Origin: Epiperipatus broadwayi | Lineage: Eukaryota > Onychophora > Udeonychophora > Euonychophora > Peripatidae | Length of the DNA stretch: 64,000 nt | Direction of reading: 5' to 3' | NCBI GenBank assembly: GCA_028023455.1 | Contig: JAQFVV010000063.1 | Coordinates: 3,161,081 to 3,225,080 of the forward strand | Shown: positions 11,573 to 24,074 of the stretch, piece after piece | How positions within the stretch are numbered: position 1 is the first letter of the stretch | Layout: each line of letters opens with the position of its first letter | The notes under the pieces: model-generated | Told to the model about the DNA's origin: nothing | The model's database searches: none | What the model saw: the letters and a program-made list of their open reading frames with translations, nothing else | Program-made: the position numbers and the translations under genes

Positions 11573-11614
11573 CCAATATATGTATTTCATGCTAAACCAG
11601 CAATCATCAGTTGG
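11573..11614 (-). ncRNA. Hammerhead ribozyme, family R2, core intact
   Basis: Minus strand: stem I CCAA, CUGAUGA, stem II UGCU/AGCA with a five-base loop, GAAA, short stem III AUA..UAU, A at the cleavage position, stem I partner UUGG. All conserved core bases are present. Cleavage is predicted between 11577 and 11576. The stem III loop is too small for a comfortable monomer, as in other animal hammerheads that act better as dimers. Confidence 0.8.
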
Positions 11615-11988
11615 TCTAGATTACTATCCTCACACATATATATAATCAATACTCAGCTTTATATTAAGATAGCCAATCTTCATACTTTAATGGACAGGCT
11701 TCAAACTATTCCAACTCACAACTCTTCAGCCTTCCATTTCATTGCAAATCTGATGATGGAATGTTCAAAGCCCTTGTTAGTGCCAAGATTGTCAACATGG
11801 GTACAATGACAACCTTGACACTAATAAGGGATTTGAACATTCCATCATTAGATTTTCAATGAAATGGAAGGTTGAAGAATTGTGAGTTGGAATAATTTGA
11901 AGCCTGTCCATTAAAGTATGAAGATTGGCTATCTTAATATAAAGCTGAGCATTGTTTATATATATATGTGTGAGGATAGTAATCTAGA

Positions 11989-12030
11989 ACAACTGATGAT
12001 TGCTGGTTTAGCTTGAAATACGTATATTGG
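11989..12030 (+). ncRNA. Hammerhead ribozyme, family R2, core intact
   Basis: Plus strand: stem I ACAA (one mismatch against UUGG), CUGAUGA at 11993-11999, stem II GCU/AGC, GAAA at 12015-12018, palindromic stem III AUACGUAU, A17, then UUGG at 12027-12030. Core bases are intact; stem I is weakened by one change relative to its sibling in the other arm. Confidence 0.77.
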
Positions 12031-12443
12031 TGATTTTTTTTTCAACATGTGTGTGATTAGATGGGTCAGCAATATGAGATGGCACTGAGAGTAGTGGGTC
12101 ATGTGAAAGTCTGAGTTCGAATCCTGCATATATTACATATATAAATACAGGTTTATGCCTGTGCAATGTATTTATTTATTGGAAGTAAATATCACATCTA
12201 CAATGCTTTTTGATTTTCTGAGAGTATTGTCAAAGCCAATTATTCATATTTCTTCTCATTGAATTTACCTGTTTTTTATCCATCATAGAGAACTGAAACA
12301 AACTTTAAAATATATTTTCAACACATTATTAAAAAAAAAAATCCTAAAGTTTTTCTCTCTGGAAAGCAATTATTTTATTATTCTGGTCCTACACACTATT
12401 ATTTTTTTTCCTGACATAGCATGTTTTTACAGATAGTGTAGCA

Positions 12444-12800
12444 CAGGGGTCCCCAACCTTTTTTGCACTTAGAGCACATTCTTTAATACTGGCCAGGTGG
12501 TGGGCACCATTTATTTTTTCAATGTAAATTTATATTTGGAAATTGTTAATAATACACATAATTTACAAAAAATATTTATTTCAAAAATAAAATTTTAACA
12601 TATAATTAACGTTTATATTTTTACGCTGCAAAAGTATAGTAAGCCCTACAATTTGATTACAATGTAATACAATAATTTATAAGAAATTTAAAAAATTAAA
12701 TTTATTTGGATCAGATAAATAATTTTTTATCATGTTCGTATAGCGGCAGGCACACGTAAAATGGTCTGCGGGCACCATGGTGCTGGGTTGGGGACCCCTG
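12444..12800 (+). mobile_element. hAT-type MITE
   Basis: A 357-bp non-autonomous DNA element. Terminal inverted repeats start CAGGGGTCCCCAACC and end GGTTGGGGACCCCTG. It is flanked by a perfect 8-bp target duplication GTGTAGCA (12436-12443 and 12801-12808), diagnostic of hAT transposition. No coding capacity; the interior is AT-rich. A second copy lies inverted at 18979-19330. Mobilisation would need a hAT transposase in trans. Confidence 0.95.
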
Positions 12801-12808
12801 GTGTAGCA

Positions 12809-14961
12809 TATCATTTTTCTGACCTTTAAGATAAAGGTGCTAAAAGAGCACTGATAAAATAAATCTAAGAACATAAAAGTATCTTAAATACAAGAATATC
12901 TTGAAATTTATTTTTTGTCTCTGAAGTTTTCAAATTTTTTAAACCACTTCTAAAAACTGTATTGCTATTTGCAAAAATTAAATTTTAATTACCTTCACCT
13001 TGTTAGTGTATTTTTAAAGTTTTATCTTAATGTGGAGCAGAACTTTACATTGTATTTTCTATCAGCAAATATTTGAGATGACCAAACACTTCTCAGATAA
13101 AATCAGTCACCTTAATGTGATTAAGAAAAGAATTTCTGAAGTTAGTTCGGTTAGATTTAATTAATATCACACAGATAAACTTATATAATATTTTATTTCA
13201 TATAAGTGAATATAAAATTGAGGTCTGCACTGTTTTAATACTGAGAAATGAAAGAGGAATGGTATGATACATGTAAAATTAGTTTTCCTAACCTGTTTTT
13301 AAATAATGATGATTTCGATGTCTTTAATTAATAATTTAATATCAGATAAAATAGAATATTTGAGAGCAGGCTATATTTATCATAAATATTATTCTTTTTA
13401 TTAATGAACTAAAAAATTGAAAGAGCAAATGTAAATAGTATGTTTTATTCTGTAAGTATTTTAATTGTAACAGTAGACAAATTATTTTCATGTAATAATT
13501 CATTTTTTGACTTTTTATGATCTTACAATCACTTTTGTATTTTAATAAACAACATGTGTGTTTATAATACTGTTTATTTTTTGAAACAATTTATTAACCA
13601 GCAGTTTTAAATTAATATTTATTGTATATTTTTTTATTTATTATTGAATGATTAAGTTACATTCAAAACACTATTTTGTAGTAGTAATTAACTAGTTTTC
13701 CAATATAATCCTTTTGAAATATAACCCTTTAAGTTAGAATTCAAATTAATATTATTATTTATTCTGATTTTTTCAAATCCTTTGAACATTGATGACAATA
13801 TTGATTATATATTAAATTAATCAATTATATTAGCCATTAATTTATGGTATAAGCCAATGTTGTGATAAATAATATTATCATTAGCTTCTTTTTATTATTA
13901 CTATTTCAAATATTATTTTTCCTTACAATTAAATGAACCTTCCCACTTCAAGAGAAAATTTACATTGGATTCCAGCAATTTTTCTTTGTTTACCATATGA
14001 TTTAAAGGATTGATAACAACCCTACTGCTTCAACAGGATCAACATTTTAAGGAAATGTGAACAGAATTTTTTAAAAAATCACATAAAAATGATCAAATCA
14101 CACACATACACACACAAAGAATTCAGAAATTTTAAATAAAACTGAATTATTTAAAATGATTATTTATTTAACTTTAAGTTCTTTTGTTTTATTTGTGCAT
14201 ATGTATTTATATCTTTACCTATTATACTACAATTTATTTAAGCTTCTAGACATGTTTAAACCCAACATGCTTCATTCATTGCTTTCACTCACAATTTACT
14301 TAAGATCTTATATCAGTATCATAAGTGGATTTCATTTACTTCCTAAAGAGGAGTAACTTTGACAACATATTTTTGATATACTATTAGTTTACTTAAACTT
14401 AAGAACTATGGTAAAGTGATTTATATATTTGTATATGATTTTGGAATATGAAAATCTAGTATAAGTTTGTAAACTATTTGAATTTAATGATAGCTATAGT
14501 GATAAATTCCACCATGAAGCAGATAATAATTATAATAATGATGATTATGAAGTGATTTACACATTTGTATAACTGAATATATGCCTGAAAACTACTTGAA
14601 AATAATTATATCTGTAATGATCAACTCCATCAGTGAAACAATTGAAGCATATAATAATAATAACAATAATGATGATGATGATAATAATAATAATTCATTT
14701 ATTTAAGTGCTAAACACCAGCATATAGCCAATTACAGTTTTCCTGTTAAAAATAGTAAAGGGAATAAACTTAATGTGTATAACATAATAATAAAACGAAA
14801 TAATAAAGAATATATATATATATTATACTGGACCACTGCTTAGTTTGATCACCAAGGGCACCATTAGAACACTGTTGATCTAAAAAATTTAATTTACAGT
14901 AATCAAAAAGTTGATGATAAATGCTACCAGCTATACTCAGGAAGAGAAAGAGATCTTTAAC
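12809..14961. other. AT-rich non-coding stretch
   Basis: No gene was recognised. It includes a loose ATAATG-type simple repeat (about 14655-14693) and near-duplicate phrases around 14515-14560 and 14580-14665 (GTGATTTA...CATTTGTATA), the remains of a local duplication. Confidence 0.5.
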
Positions 14962-15527
14962 ATAGTCAAAATGAGAGTCATAGATCACATGACCCTATCT
15001 CTTAAGCTTGTAAGTTATAAACAATGAGGATTGCCAATTCCTCTACAAGCTTTGTGATAAATCCTTAGCCAGAACCAGCACTTAAAATATCTCTGTCAGG
15101 AATCCCCCGAACCCCTGACCATGGTTTCATACTTTGGAACTCCTCAGAGAGGTGTCAGGGTAGGTTCAGACACTAGATCTAAAAATACCAACCCAAAGCC
15201 AAGCACTTATCTAAAAGTTATCTATTGAGTGGAAAATCTGAAATTTTCAGACATCTGCACGTCTTCAAACCCAGCTATCCAACTCAAATAGCTATATGGT
15301 GCTGATAAATCTTCAACCATACCATATATTAGTTGTCTTAGCAATATAAAATTGCATAAGACTTATGGCAGAGACTATAAATAGTCAAAATGAGAGTCAT
15401 AGATCACATGACCCTATCTCTTAAGCTTGTAAGTTATAAACAATGAGGATTGCCAATTCCTCTACAAGCTTTGTGATAAATGCTTAGCCAGAGCCAGCAC
15501 TTAAAATGTCTCTTTCAGGAACCCCCC
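14962..15527 (-). mobile_element. R3 tandem hammerhead repeat (retrozyme-like)
   Basis: A 147-bp segment at 14962-15108 recurs at 15381-15527 in the same orientation, so the repeat unit is 419 bp. The single complete unit holds a hammerhead on the minus strand (15111-15153), and the second copy breaks off exactly where its hammerhead would begin, in a run of C. Head-to-tail copies bounded by a hammerhead are the hallmark of retrozymes, which move through self-cleaved circular RNA. The related sequence at 1.9 kb is an isolated copy. No protein is encoded. Confidence 0.65.
15111..15153 (-). ncRNA. Hammerhead ribozyme, family R3
   Basis: Minus strand: stem I strand ACCUCU, core CUGAGGA (position 7 is free, so this fits CUGANGA), weak stem II of twelve bases (GUUC/GUAU), GAAA, palindromic stem III ACCAUGGU, UC cleavage site, stem I partner AGGGGU (six pairs). 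Core bases are all acceptable. Stem II has a mismatch and may weaken activity. Confidence 0.68.
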
Positions 15528-17504
15528 CCCCCCCAAAGACACAGCAATAAATGTTAGCCATAACAAATATAATTATTAATAATTTCAAATAATTTATTAA
15601 ATTAAAAAAATATGTTAGTCAAACATAATATAAAAGTTTGACTTCAATTCCCAACTTTCTTCATAAGAGAGTGCAAGTGAATATTGGTTTATCAAATACT
15701 TCAGTAGATAATTTTATTTTCTTACCTAAACTTAAAGGGATTTATAATTTCTTCCTGCCAATGATTTATCTAAATCAATGCTGCTTTCTTTTATTTAGAG
15801 ATTTTAACAAAAAAATCTTGTATGGAAGTCAATGAACAGCACAGAGTGATCTTTCCTTATATTCTAGTGAAACATCGGGACATAATAAATAGGTCATATG
15901 CATGCATACACTCATAAGAAATTGTATTACAAAACAACTCTTAAGGTTAACCTCATGCAATGAAAGAGAAAGATTGCAATTTTACATAATCTTAAATAGA
16001 AGAAAACCAAATCTCTATGGTTTAAGAAAAACAGAACTACATAATTGATAACTTGCTAGCCAACAGATTTATTGTCTGCAAGAAATGCAAACACAGATTA
16101 ATTACAATAAAAAAAATCAAGAACAACTAAGTTAAAAAGAAAACTACTAGTATCTACCAAAGCTTTTAACAATAGTTAGTAATATAAAAGAGTAACAATG
16201 ATTATAAAATATTTATTCACAATACATTCTCTGACCATAATTTAAAATATTATATTTTAATCTAATACTGTAATACATACAATAAGAAAGAAAAGCATAT
16301 TTATAAAAGTAATTAACAATGTTTAAACTATTACAAATAATTTATTATAGATCCTTGTTTCTGTTCTGTCAAGATGAGACTTATGCAAGGAGATTTAAAT
16401 AAAGAGACTTAAGCCCTGGTTTAAAATAAAATAATGTTCATTTACCTTTAAGGCATTAATTTTCAGTCTGGCAGATTTTTTCCATCAGTGTGCACAAAGT
16501 TTATCTCTATCTAGAGCACACTATAATGATTTTTGGTCTCCAGATACCCTGGCTATGACTTATGAAGGTAATCTTTAAAATCAGTTTTAAACTAGGCAAT
16601 TAGACATTTTATTGAAGGCACAATTTCAAGCTCTGAGGTTCATCTTTGGATTGGTTTAGCACTACATATTTTTAAGAAGATCCCTCAATATAGGTAGTCT
16701 CTGCATTTTGAACAAATGGTTTTCTTTAGAAGTTGTCAAGCAGCAAAATATAAAATCTATATCAGCAGTCTGCCTTTAGTGAATATAAAAGTTATAATGG
16801 CCAGTGGTCCACCATTAGCAAATAGAAAAGTTATCATCACAGCAGACCACCTTTAATGAATATAAAAGTTATAATCATCACAATCAAAAACATGAAGCTT
16901 TTATATGCAAATGTTATCTCCCACCAGATCTCAAAATATAACCAGTCCATCTTTATCTCACACCAAATCTCAATTAAAAGTTTTAACCAGGATTAATCTT
17001 CTATCTTTCATTAGACTTAATTAAAACGTCCTAACCAGGCCTTTTTATCTTATTGTTTTACTTTTAAATGCCAATTTTAATCAATTAGAAATGAGTTTCT
17101 GATTTTAAAATATATTAAAACAATAACAAAAAATGTTATCTCAATCAGTTCCTTTAAATTAAAATCTTTTTTTACAATTTCCATTTATAATTGAGTATGT
17201 GTGTTATATATGACACACTCTTAATAAATAAAATATCAAATTTTTAAGTACAATTTTCTTTTAAAATCATTAAATACATTTAGTTTTTATTTCACCTGGT
17301 TGCCTTTGAAAGAGAATAAAGCATCTGGTTCAATATGTATATAAATAAATAAAATAAATTTAAATTAATCAATAATGCCATTTAAATATCAAAATTGCTC
17401 ATGATCTAAATTAAAATGATTAGTATTGCTAAAAATGTGATTATATAAAAAGGCTAGCCTAAATAAAGAAGAAAATTTAAGGACATTGGAATGACAAATT
17501 TGAA
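15528..17504. other. AT-rich non-coding stretch
   Basis: No gene recognised. It contains the short tandem repeat listed separately and otherwise unique-looking AT-rich sequence. Confidence 0.5.
16765..16875 (+). repeat. Short tandem repeat, about 55-60 bp unit
   Basis: Two to three imperfect units built on GTGAATATAAAAGTTATAAT preceded by CAGYVGWCYRCC-type sequence. Diverged, with no further meaning seen. Confidence 0.6.
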
Positions 17505-18720
17505 TCTAACAGACAAAGTCAAACTGAGTATCATGCTCATAAGACCTCATTATAATAGTTGAAATTATATAAGATAGAATAACTTGTTGATTAATGATTT
17601 TGTAAAGATATTTAAGACCTCTATATTTCTTTTGAGAATAAAGATGGATAACTTTATTTTCCAGAAAAACATATTTGGAGAACTTACTAGACACTGATTG
17701 TAATACATTATATCCTTGTTTAAAGTTAGGATTCCAAATGATTGAACAATATTCAATGGTGGGAAAATGCAGTGACAAAAATAATTTAAATTTTTATTAT
17801 GACTGAATTGATAACCATACCTAGCAATGGCACCCATAATTTTAAAAGCTTTGACAATGATCATTTCTAAATGATAAAGAAAGTATTACTAGAAAATAAA
17901 ACTCCAGATCTTTTTGGGATTCAACAGAATTAATTTTGTGAGAATCAATAAAATAAAAAAAATTCAAAACTTTATATTTCTTGGAATATAAAACAAAGGA
18001 ACATTTACTAAAATTAATTTACATTATTTAGATCATACCAAACACTAATGTTATCAATATCTTTGTGAAAGAGAATTCAACCAATCACTGATGTGATTCT
18101 TCTAAAAATTTTACAGTCATTATAGCACAAAAGATAAGATCTCAAACAATCCTTAAGGTTATTAATATAAATATTAAAAATCATGGGTGCTAAAGTACCA
18201 CCCTGAGGAACATTTAAATTGCATTCAGAATTATAAATGAAATATTATTGTTGAATTACAAAGAATTGAAATTAATAAATAAGTTTAGTGGAAAAACCCA
18301 TTTTATATAATTTGTGAAGGAGAATAATGTGGTCTATTTTATCAAAGGCTTTTGATAAATCAAGATAAATAACATCAAATCTCTGCTGATTCTGATGATA
18401 AATTATTAGCAAATTATCTTCTACAGATATATTAGTAATAAACCCATATTGTGAAGAAGAAATGATTTTGCTAACATCTGAAATAGTTTTATCATGAACA
18501 CTTCTTTCAAACATTTGAGCAATAGTATGCAAAATAGAAACAAATCTATACTTAGCAACATAGTCACAGGAGGCATTTTTTAAAAATTGGGATCATTTTG
18601 TAGCATTTGAGAACATTAGGGAAAACACAAGAGTTAAGTGATAAATTAAAAATAAAGACAAGAGATGCTATAATAAATCCAGATAGACCTTTATAAATAA
18701 AGGAGGGAATGTTATATCTT
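17505..18720 (-). pseudogene. Jockey/CR1-like LINE reverse transcriptase fragment
   Basis: Minus-strand fragment of a non-LTR retrotransposon ORF2, 5'-truncated and full of stops and frame changes. In order: SSQYGFITNISVEDNLL (RT entry), FDVIYLDLSKAFDKIDH (motif A with catalytic Asp, about 18325-18375), NLNVPQGGTLAPMIFNIYI (motif B, about 18175-18215), CYNDCKIF (motif C, where the expected ADD is destroyed), then FKIMGAIARYGY and FPTIEYCSIIWNPNFKQG (C-terminal region). The wording SKAFDKVDH...LL.KL is characteristic of the Jockey/CR1 group. Inactive. Confidence 0.85.
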
Positions 18721-18978
18721 AAATTAAAATGAGTTTTACATCATTTAAGGACTACAATAATATTGTCTTTTAGAGATATGATCAATCATGCAGTTAACAA
18801 TAAGTGAATTGTAAAATAATGTAATTTTTGAAGATATTACATTTTTGTGAAAAATATGTTATCAAAACGTTTAGAAAAATCATCTGCATATAATAATAAT
18901 TCAATTCATTTATTTAAGTGTAAAACAGCAGCATATATCAATTACAGTTTGCACATTATTGTTAATTATGTGCTAATT

Positions 18979-19330
18979 CAGGGATCCCCAACCCTACGCC
19001 CGCAGACCATTTTACGTGTGCCCGCCGCTATCTGAACACGATAAAAAATTATTTATCTGATACAAATAAATTTAATTTTTAAAATTTTTTATAAATTATT
19101 GTATTATATTTTAATCAAATTGTAGGGCATACTATACTTTTACAGTGTAAAAATATAAACGTTAATTATATGTTAAAATTTTATTTTTGAAATAAAAAAT
19201 TTTTTGTACATTATGTGTATTATTAACAATATCCAACTATAAATTTACATTGAAAAAATAAATGGTGCCTGCCACCTGGCTGATATTATAGAATGTGCTC
19301 TTAAGTGCAAAAAGGTTGGAGGCACCTCTA
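18979..19330 (-). mobile_element. hAT-type MITE, second copy
   Basis: The same family as 12444-12800 in reverse orientation, aligned over its full length with scattered substitutions. The left end keeps CAGGGATCCCCAACC; the right end (about 19314-19330) is mutated (GGTTGGAGGCACCTCT). No clear 8-bp target duplication remains, so it is older than the first copy. Confidence 0.9.
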
Positions 19331-20043
19331 AGCACTGTAACCATTCAAACACTAGAGACAAGGACATTCAGATTTGAGTGAGAAATCCTTTATTTCTTGA
19401 GGTGGGTCATTCAACCATTACACTAAACTATATAGAATAATCTCAATAGTGAAAATAAGTTAATTCATGTTTTTGACAATTCACTAGAATTTTCATGAAA
19501 ACTTGTAAAATCTGGCATAATAATATGATCTAATCATTCTAAGTATTCTAATTCTCATTCCAATATTATTTTTTATACATTATTTATTCTATCATAGTTG
19601 TATTAATCATTTTATTATGTCTACATTCTTTTCCATTCATATATTTGAAAACTTATTTTGGAAAAGACCCCAAAATATATTGTCCTTCTATACAATCTCA
19701 ATCAGCCTCTCTTCAACCAAAGATTTAGACATTATTGAAACAATTTTTTTTAATGGTATATATTGTCATCCTTTGAGAATACTATATTTCTAGTAAAAGA
19801 TATAATAAATTATATTCAGCCTCATGTAATAAAAATACATTTCAATGTTTATTTAATTTGATTCAGATATTCTTTGATGTCCAGAGAACTTTGCAATACA
19901 CTTTAGTAATTTATAACAAATATCTGAAGGTGGAACTAACATTAGAGATAGGGAATGCTTAACACTCTGACGTTTATGTCAAACAAACATATGCTTTGAT
20001 GGTGTTTTTGGTAAAACGCCTATCTATTGATCATAAATACAAT
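19331..20043. other. AT-rich stretch, nothing recognised
   Basis: No gene, RNA or repeat was identified. Confidence 0.5.
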
Positions 20044-20055
20044 CATTAGCAAGTT

Positions 20056-20178
20056 GTTTTTTTTTCATATGTCACTTAGCATCGGCCAGGATGCGAACCC
20101 ACACAACTCGATCTGCAACCAATTACTTGCTTGCATGGCCGACTGCGATATCTCTATTCGCTCACATTTCCAGACAAG
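20056..20178 (-). mobile_element. tRNA-derived SINE (Val-like family) with TSD
   Basis: A minus-strand retroposon flanked by the 12-bp duplication CATTAGCAAGTT (20044-20055 and 20179-20190). It reads tRNA-like head with B box GGGTTCGCATCC, a GACATATG block and a short A tail (seen as T run at 20056-20065). Diverged relative to the 46.9-kb copy. Confidence 0.8.
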
Positions 20179-20190
20179 CATTAGCAAGTT

Positions 20191-22295
20191 TAACTTGTTT
20201 TTTTGTTTTCCATATATATATAACGATAAAGGCTACTTACAAATAGTACTTTATTTTAAAAATATAATAAATAAAATTCTAGTAATAATATTTTTTAATA
20301 ATAATAAAATTGAGATGGTTTATTGTTTCGATGGGATAAAATTGACAATTAAAGCTGCAAATCCATGGATTTTAATCTGGGATCAGGGCAATCTCTGACT
20401 ATAATAAGCTATGCAGGCCAATATAGCACTAACAATATCTTATTAATAGCAATCGTATTAGTAGTAATAAAAATTACATCAATATTATTTTTATTTAACT
20501 TAAAATTTTATTTAGAAAATTTATGAAATGGAATGGTAAAATCTGTATGAGTTGGAATATAAGTTTCTTTTCAGTCTATTTGATTGATTTTTTTTAAAAA
20601 GTAATATTAATTGCCTATCTGGGTTTTTTTTTTTTTTCTTTATTTGCATTAATTATAGAAACGAATTTCAAAAAAGTTTTTAGAGTGCTGAAAAGTATCA
20701 GAACTAAAATCGATTCTAAAAGACCTTAATCTGCACACAGCACTAAACCAATCGGGACAATGGATATTTTCACTTTTATTAAGAGAATTACTCTTAAAGG
20801 ATAAAAAATGTCGTGTATTTTATAATGGATAACAAGCATTAAAGGGATTTATTTACCTACTATTAAATTCTGTTTAATTCAACAAAAAAAATGTTTATTT
20901 TACGTGGAATAGAGTTAGGGATGACTTATATGAGAAAGGAAAGCGATGATTGAAATAGAATGAATAGATGACCATTAAATGTGAAAATGATTATAACGAA
21001 ATAAAAAAAAGGTGAAAGATTCGAACTATTTGCGTTAAACATTAAAAAGAAAGATTTGATAATGTCACGATACAGTTGTTTGTTGATTTGAGAAAGAAGT
21101 GAAATTCATTTGTCATTTAAGCTCCTGCAAGTACAACTCCCTGCTACGCTGTTACCTAAAAAGAGGGGAATTCGGTTAAAAAACATTTCCCTCTCCAAAA
21201 TTGTGATATTATATATATAAGATAAAAATAATAATAGAATGAAATATAAATGAGAGGATCATCCATTCAATTTATTTTTCTAATCATCACATATTTTACA
21301 ATTTGATTAAAGTTATCTTCATTATATTATTGAGTAATTCTAAGCTTAAGATACATTGATTTAATACATTTAATACCCTGGTATCATTTTACATCTTGTT
21401 ATCATGTGATTGGCATTTACATAGCTCAGGACGAGATCCCAGTTTTCCATATTACTACACAATATTTAGGATTAAGTTTATTTAAAAATAATGTACTTTT
21501 TAAGAATATAAAATAACACTAATATTTAATTCTCTTTTATAAAGTACTAATTTTGTTATTAAATTGTCTAATCATATCTGACAGTTTTGACTATACAACA
21601 ATCACCTCAGGAGAATAAGTAAAGAATTCCTATATGTACCAATATTATTATTATATTATTAATGGCATGCAGTATAAATTAAATATTTTAATGGATCAAG
21701 ATATATACATGTGAGATTACAATAGAGTTTACTAAATTAAAACTGACTGATATTCCAAACTGAACCATTGATCTAAAAATTAATAATTTTATTTGCCTAA
21801 TGTTTATCTTAAGACAAAAAGATGGCCACTTTTAGATCAGTATTCAAGATCTTATATGACTAGTAAAATCAGATTGCATATTTCATTATGTTTAAAATTT
21901 TGATGATTCACTAACATCATTCAATTTCCACTTTTTAACTCAAGCATCTTTCGCTCAGGATACTTACATATATTAGACATTATCATGGACTCAAAATGTG
22001 ATGGGTATTTTTTTGCATTAAACTAGAATAATTATTCAGCCTGCTGTGTAAAATCAGAATAATTGACAACTTAAATTAATAATTCCGAAGGTTGAACCAC
22101 ATAATCTAAAAATTACAAATTATAACGTCTGATTTTATTTTAAATTTAACGACCTTGCCAATTTTAGCTTAGTACCAAAGACAGTTCTGTGTATCATAAT
22201 AAAAAAAAACCATACTCTTTTAGCTTAAAGCAAAATCAGTTAGAAATGTACCGCTAATTTTTAGAGAAAATGTACTTCAGCTTAAACTTTCCATT
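20191..22295. other. Unique-looking AT-rich stretch
   Basis: No mobile-element sequence was recognised over about 2.1 kb. This is one of the longer stretches that could be old host intergenic or intronic DNA. No splice or coding signal is convincing. Confidence 0.45.
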
Positions 22296-22425
22296 TTTTT
22301 CATATGTCATGCGCTTTTTCGGCCCGGGAGGCGAACACAATAATCTGCCAGCCAACTACTTGCTTGTAAGAAGGCTGTGATGACCTCTTGGCCAACAACA
22401 TAATAGCACCATTTAATTAGTAGGC
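22296..22425 (-). mobile_element. tRNA-derived SINE (Val-like family), decayed
   Basis: On the minus strand a tRNA-like head (GTTGGCCAAGAGGTCATC), an anticodon-arm segment CTTACAAGCA, a B-box-like GTGTTCGCCTCC, then GACATATG and a short A tail. An insertion lies between anticodon arm and B box. No clear target duplication. Confidence 0.65.
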
Positions 22426-23079
22426 ATTTACACAGCTGTATCATAATTGATTATTTGATATTAAAAAAACAGAAGTATCTATCATAGTTACAATGTTTCT
22501 ATTTTGAATCCCTGATGACCTATTTGTTAAGTTGAACTAATGAAGATATAAACCTTCAAATTTGCATTCTAATAAAGTCATTTAACACTCATATATGATT
22601 TTAGTGACTCTACCTAAAAGAGCCCATTTTCTAACTTATAGCAAATCACATGCTTTAGAAACTCAGACTAGTAAATTTATTTATTTGGTCATACCCATAC
22701 CTTCAGTTGATCATTTCATTCTAATTTAATACATGGACTTCCAATATAGTTTCAATGTTATATAAACAAAATTATCTATATATTTTTTCATATACATTAT
22801 ACTAATTCTCATAATATAAAAATAAATTTATCTAATTCAAATATGAATTTCATATTTTACTATTTATATTATTTTAATTATACCTACCTAACATATAAAA
22901 CTTGTGATTTCTATACATATGTGTATAAATTAACTGTATTTATTCATCATTATTTTTTTTTAACATCTTACTTATAACTATCATTAAACTTATTTTTATA
23001 TCATTAAGTTATAATATATATGTCTACCTCATATATTACATCAGCCACCAAAAATAACTTTCTATTAAGTGAAAAGAAG
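22426..23079. other. AT-rich stretch, nothing recognised
   Basis: No gene or repeat recognised. Confidence 0.45.
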
Positions 23080-23560
23080 TTCCTTTGGTTTATAACTTTG
23101 AGACTGAGGTGAGGCCATAGTTATTAATGATTAAATCCATACATCTTGTTGTTACAGCTGTAACTAATATGTCATTTGTCATACAGAAAAATGGATATGG
23201 ATATATTGCTTATCAACCATGCATTAATGCAGCATGGTGAGTTTCCTAGTTTTTACCTCTAAGTCTTTCTTATCAGTTGTCTGACAATTTCAGTAGAGTT
23301 TTCTTCAAGGCAAGATGAATGTGTGTAATAAATATATAGAAAGATATTTACAATTTTAATTTATGGCCCTTATTTTCATGAGACTATAATGTCACCAATG
23401 TATAAGTCAGCAGCCAAATTTAGAAATTCTAAGAATTTCCTGATTGAAAACTCAGACTGCCATTCAATGATAACCCTTTATTTAGGTACTTACAACTTCA
23501 GATCACTTTCAAGTGGAAGAATATTGCATCACTTGTAAGGAGAATTAGGGCATGTACTTT
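23080..23560. repeat. Dispersed repeat X, copy 1
   Basis: Parts of this segment recur at 52.8-53.3 kb. The piece ending CATGGTGAGTTTCCTAG...TTTTTACCTCTAAG (23226-23263) matches in inverse orientation, while the piece ATTTATGGCCCTTATTTTCATG (23361 on) matches in the same orientation. The mixture suggests a palindromic or rearranged element. No coding potential. Confidence 0.55.
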
Positions 23561-24074
23561 ATTGTTTAAATACAGATAATTGGAACACAGATTGTCCAGA
23601 TTATGTATTCCAGTTAATTAAAATACCTAACACACATAACAGATTTACTCCATAACCAATTCATTATAATGAAGAAAGAAATATTTTTATATTTATGGGT
23701 ATAACGCTTTTAATAAGACAAACATTTTGAAATGATCATGGGAAATTTTATTGCTATGTTTAATAAAAATTGAAAGATGAATTTGGGTATGTGTACCAAA
23801 ATGAAAGAGGACACAGACTTATAGAATTTGCAGAAAGAAAAACTAGCTGTAAATGTATATTTCACAATTATAATGTTCTCTAATAGATTCAGCTACAGGA
23901 AATGTTTCCATCAAAAATAGTGAGATATAAGATGCATGATAATGCAAGATTAAAGATGAAAAGTCTTAACAAAAGCAGAATTATGGATTGAAATTCGAAA
24001 CTTCACAAACACTCTAATGAATTTAATATATAATTTACAAATTATTTTAAAATATTAAAACTTTAATGAATGTT

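Larger units (their letters stand above)
11478..12171. mobile_element. R2 inverted hammerhead retroposon
   Basis: A 694-bp near-perfect palindrome flanked by the 13-bp direct repeat TTATTTATTGGAA (11465-11477 and 12172-12184), so it was inserted as one unit. Each arm, from the outside in, has a tRNA B-box-like sequence (GAGTTCGAATCC at the right end), a hammerhead motif, a short TA repeat, and an arm centre rich in GGATTTGAACATTCC-type sequence. The two hammerheads point towards the ends in opposite orientation. No open reading frame. The symmetrical centre is near 11805. Confidence 0.85.

Noticed and set aside
11751-11760. CTGATGA near the R2 palindrome centre as another hammerhead
   Set aside because: No GAAA box or complementary stem I follows at a suitable distance.
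20027-20398. 123-codon open frame as a host gene
   Set aside because: It runs through the SINE at 20056-20178 on the opposite strand and has no recognisable domain.
23080-23560. A host exon near GTGAGTTTCC (possible splice donor)
   Set aside because: The segment recurs at 53 kb in inverse orientation, so it belongs to a dispersed repeat.
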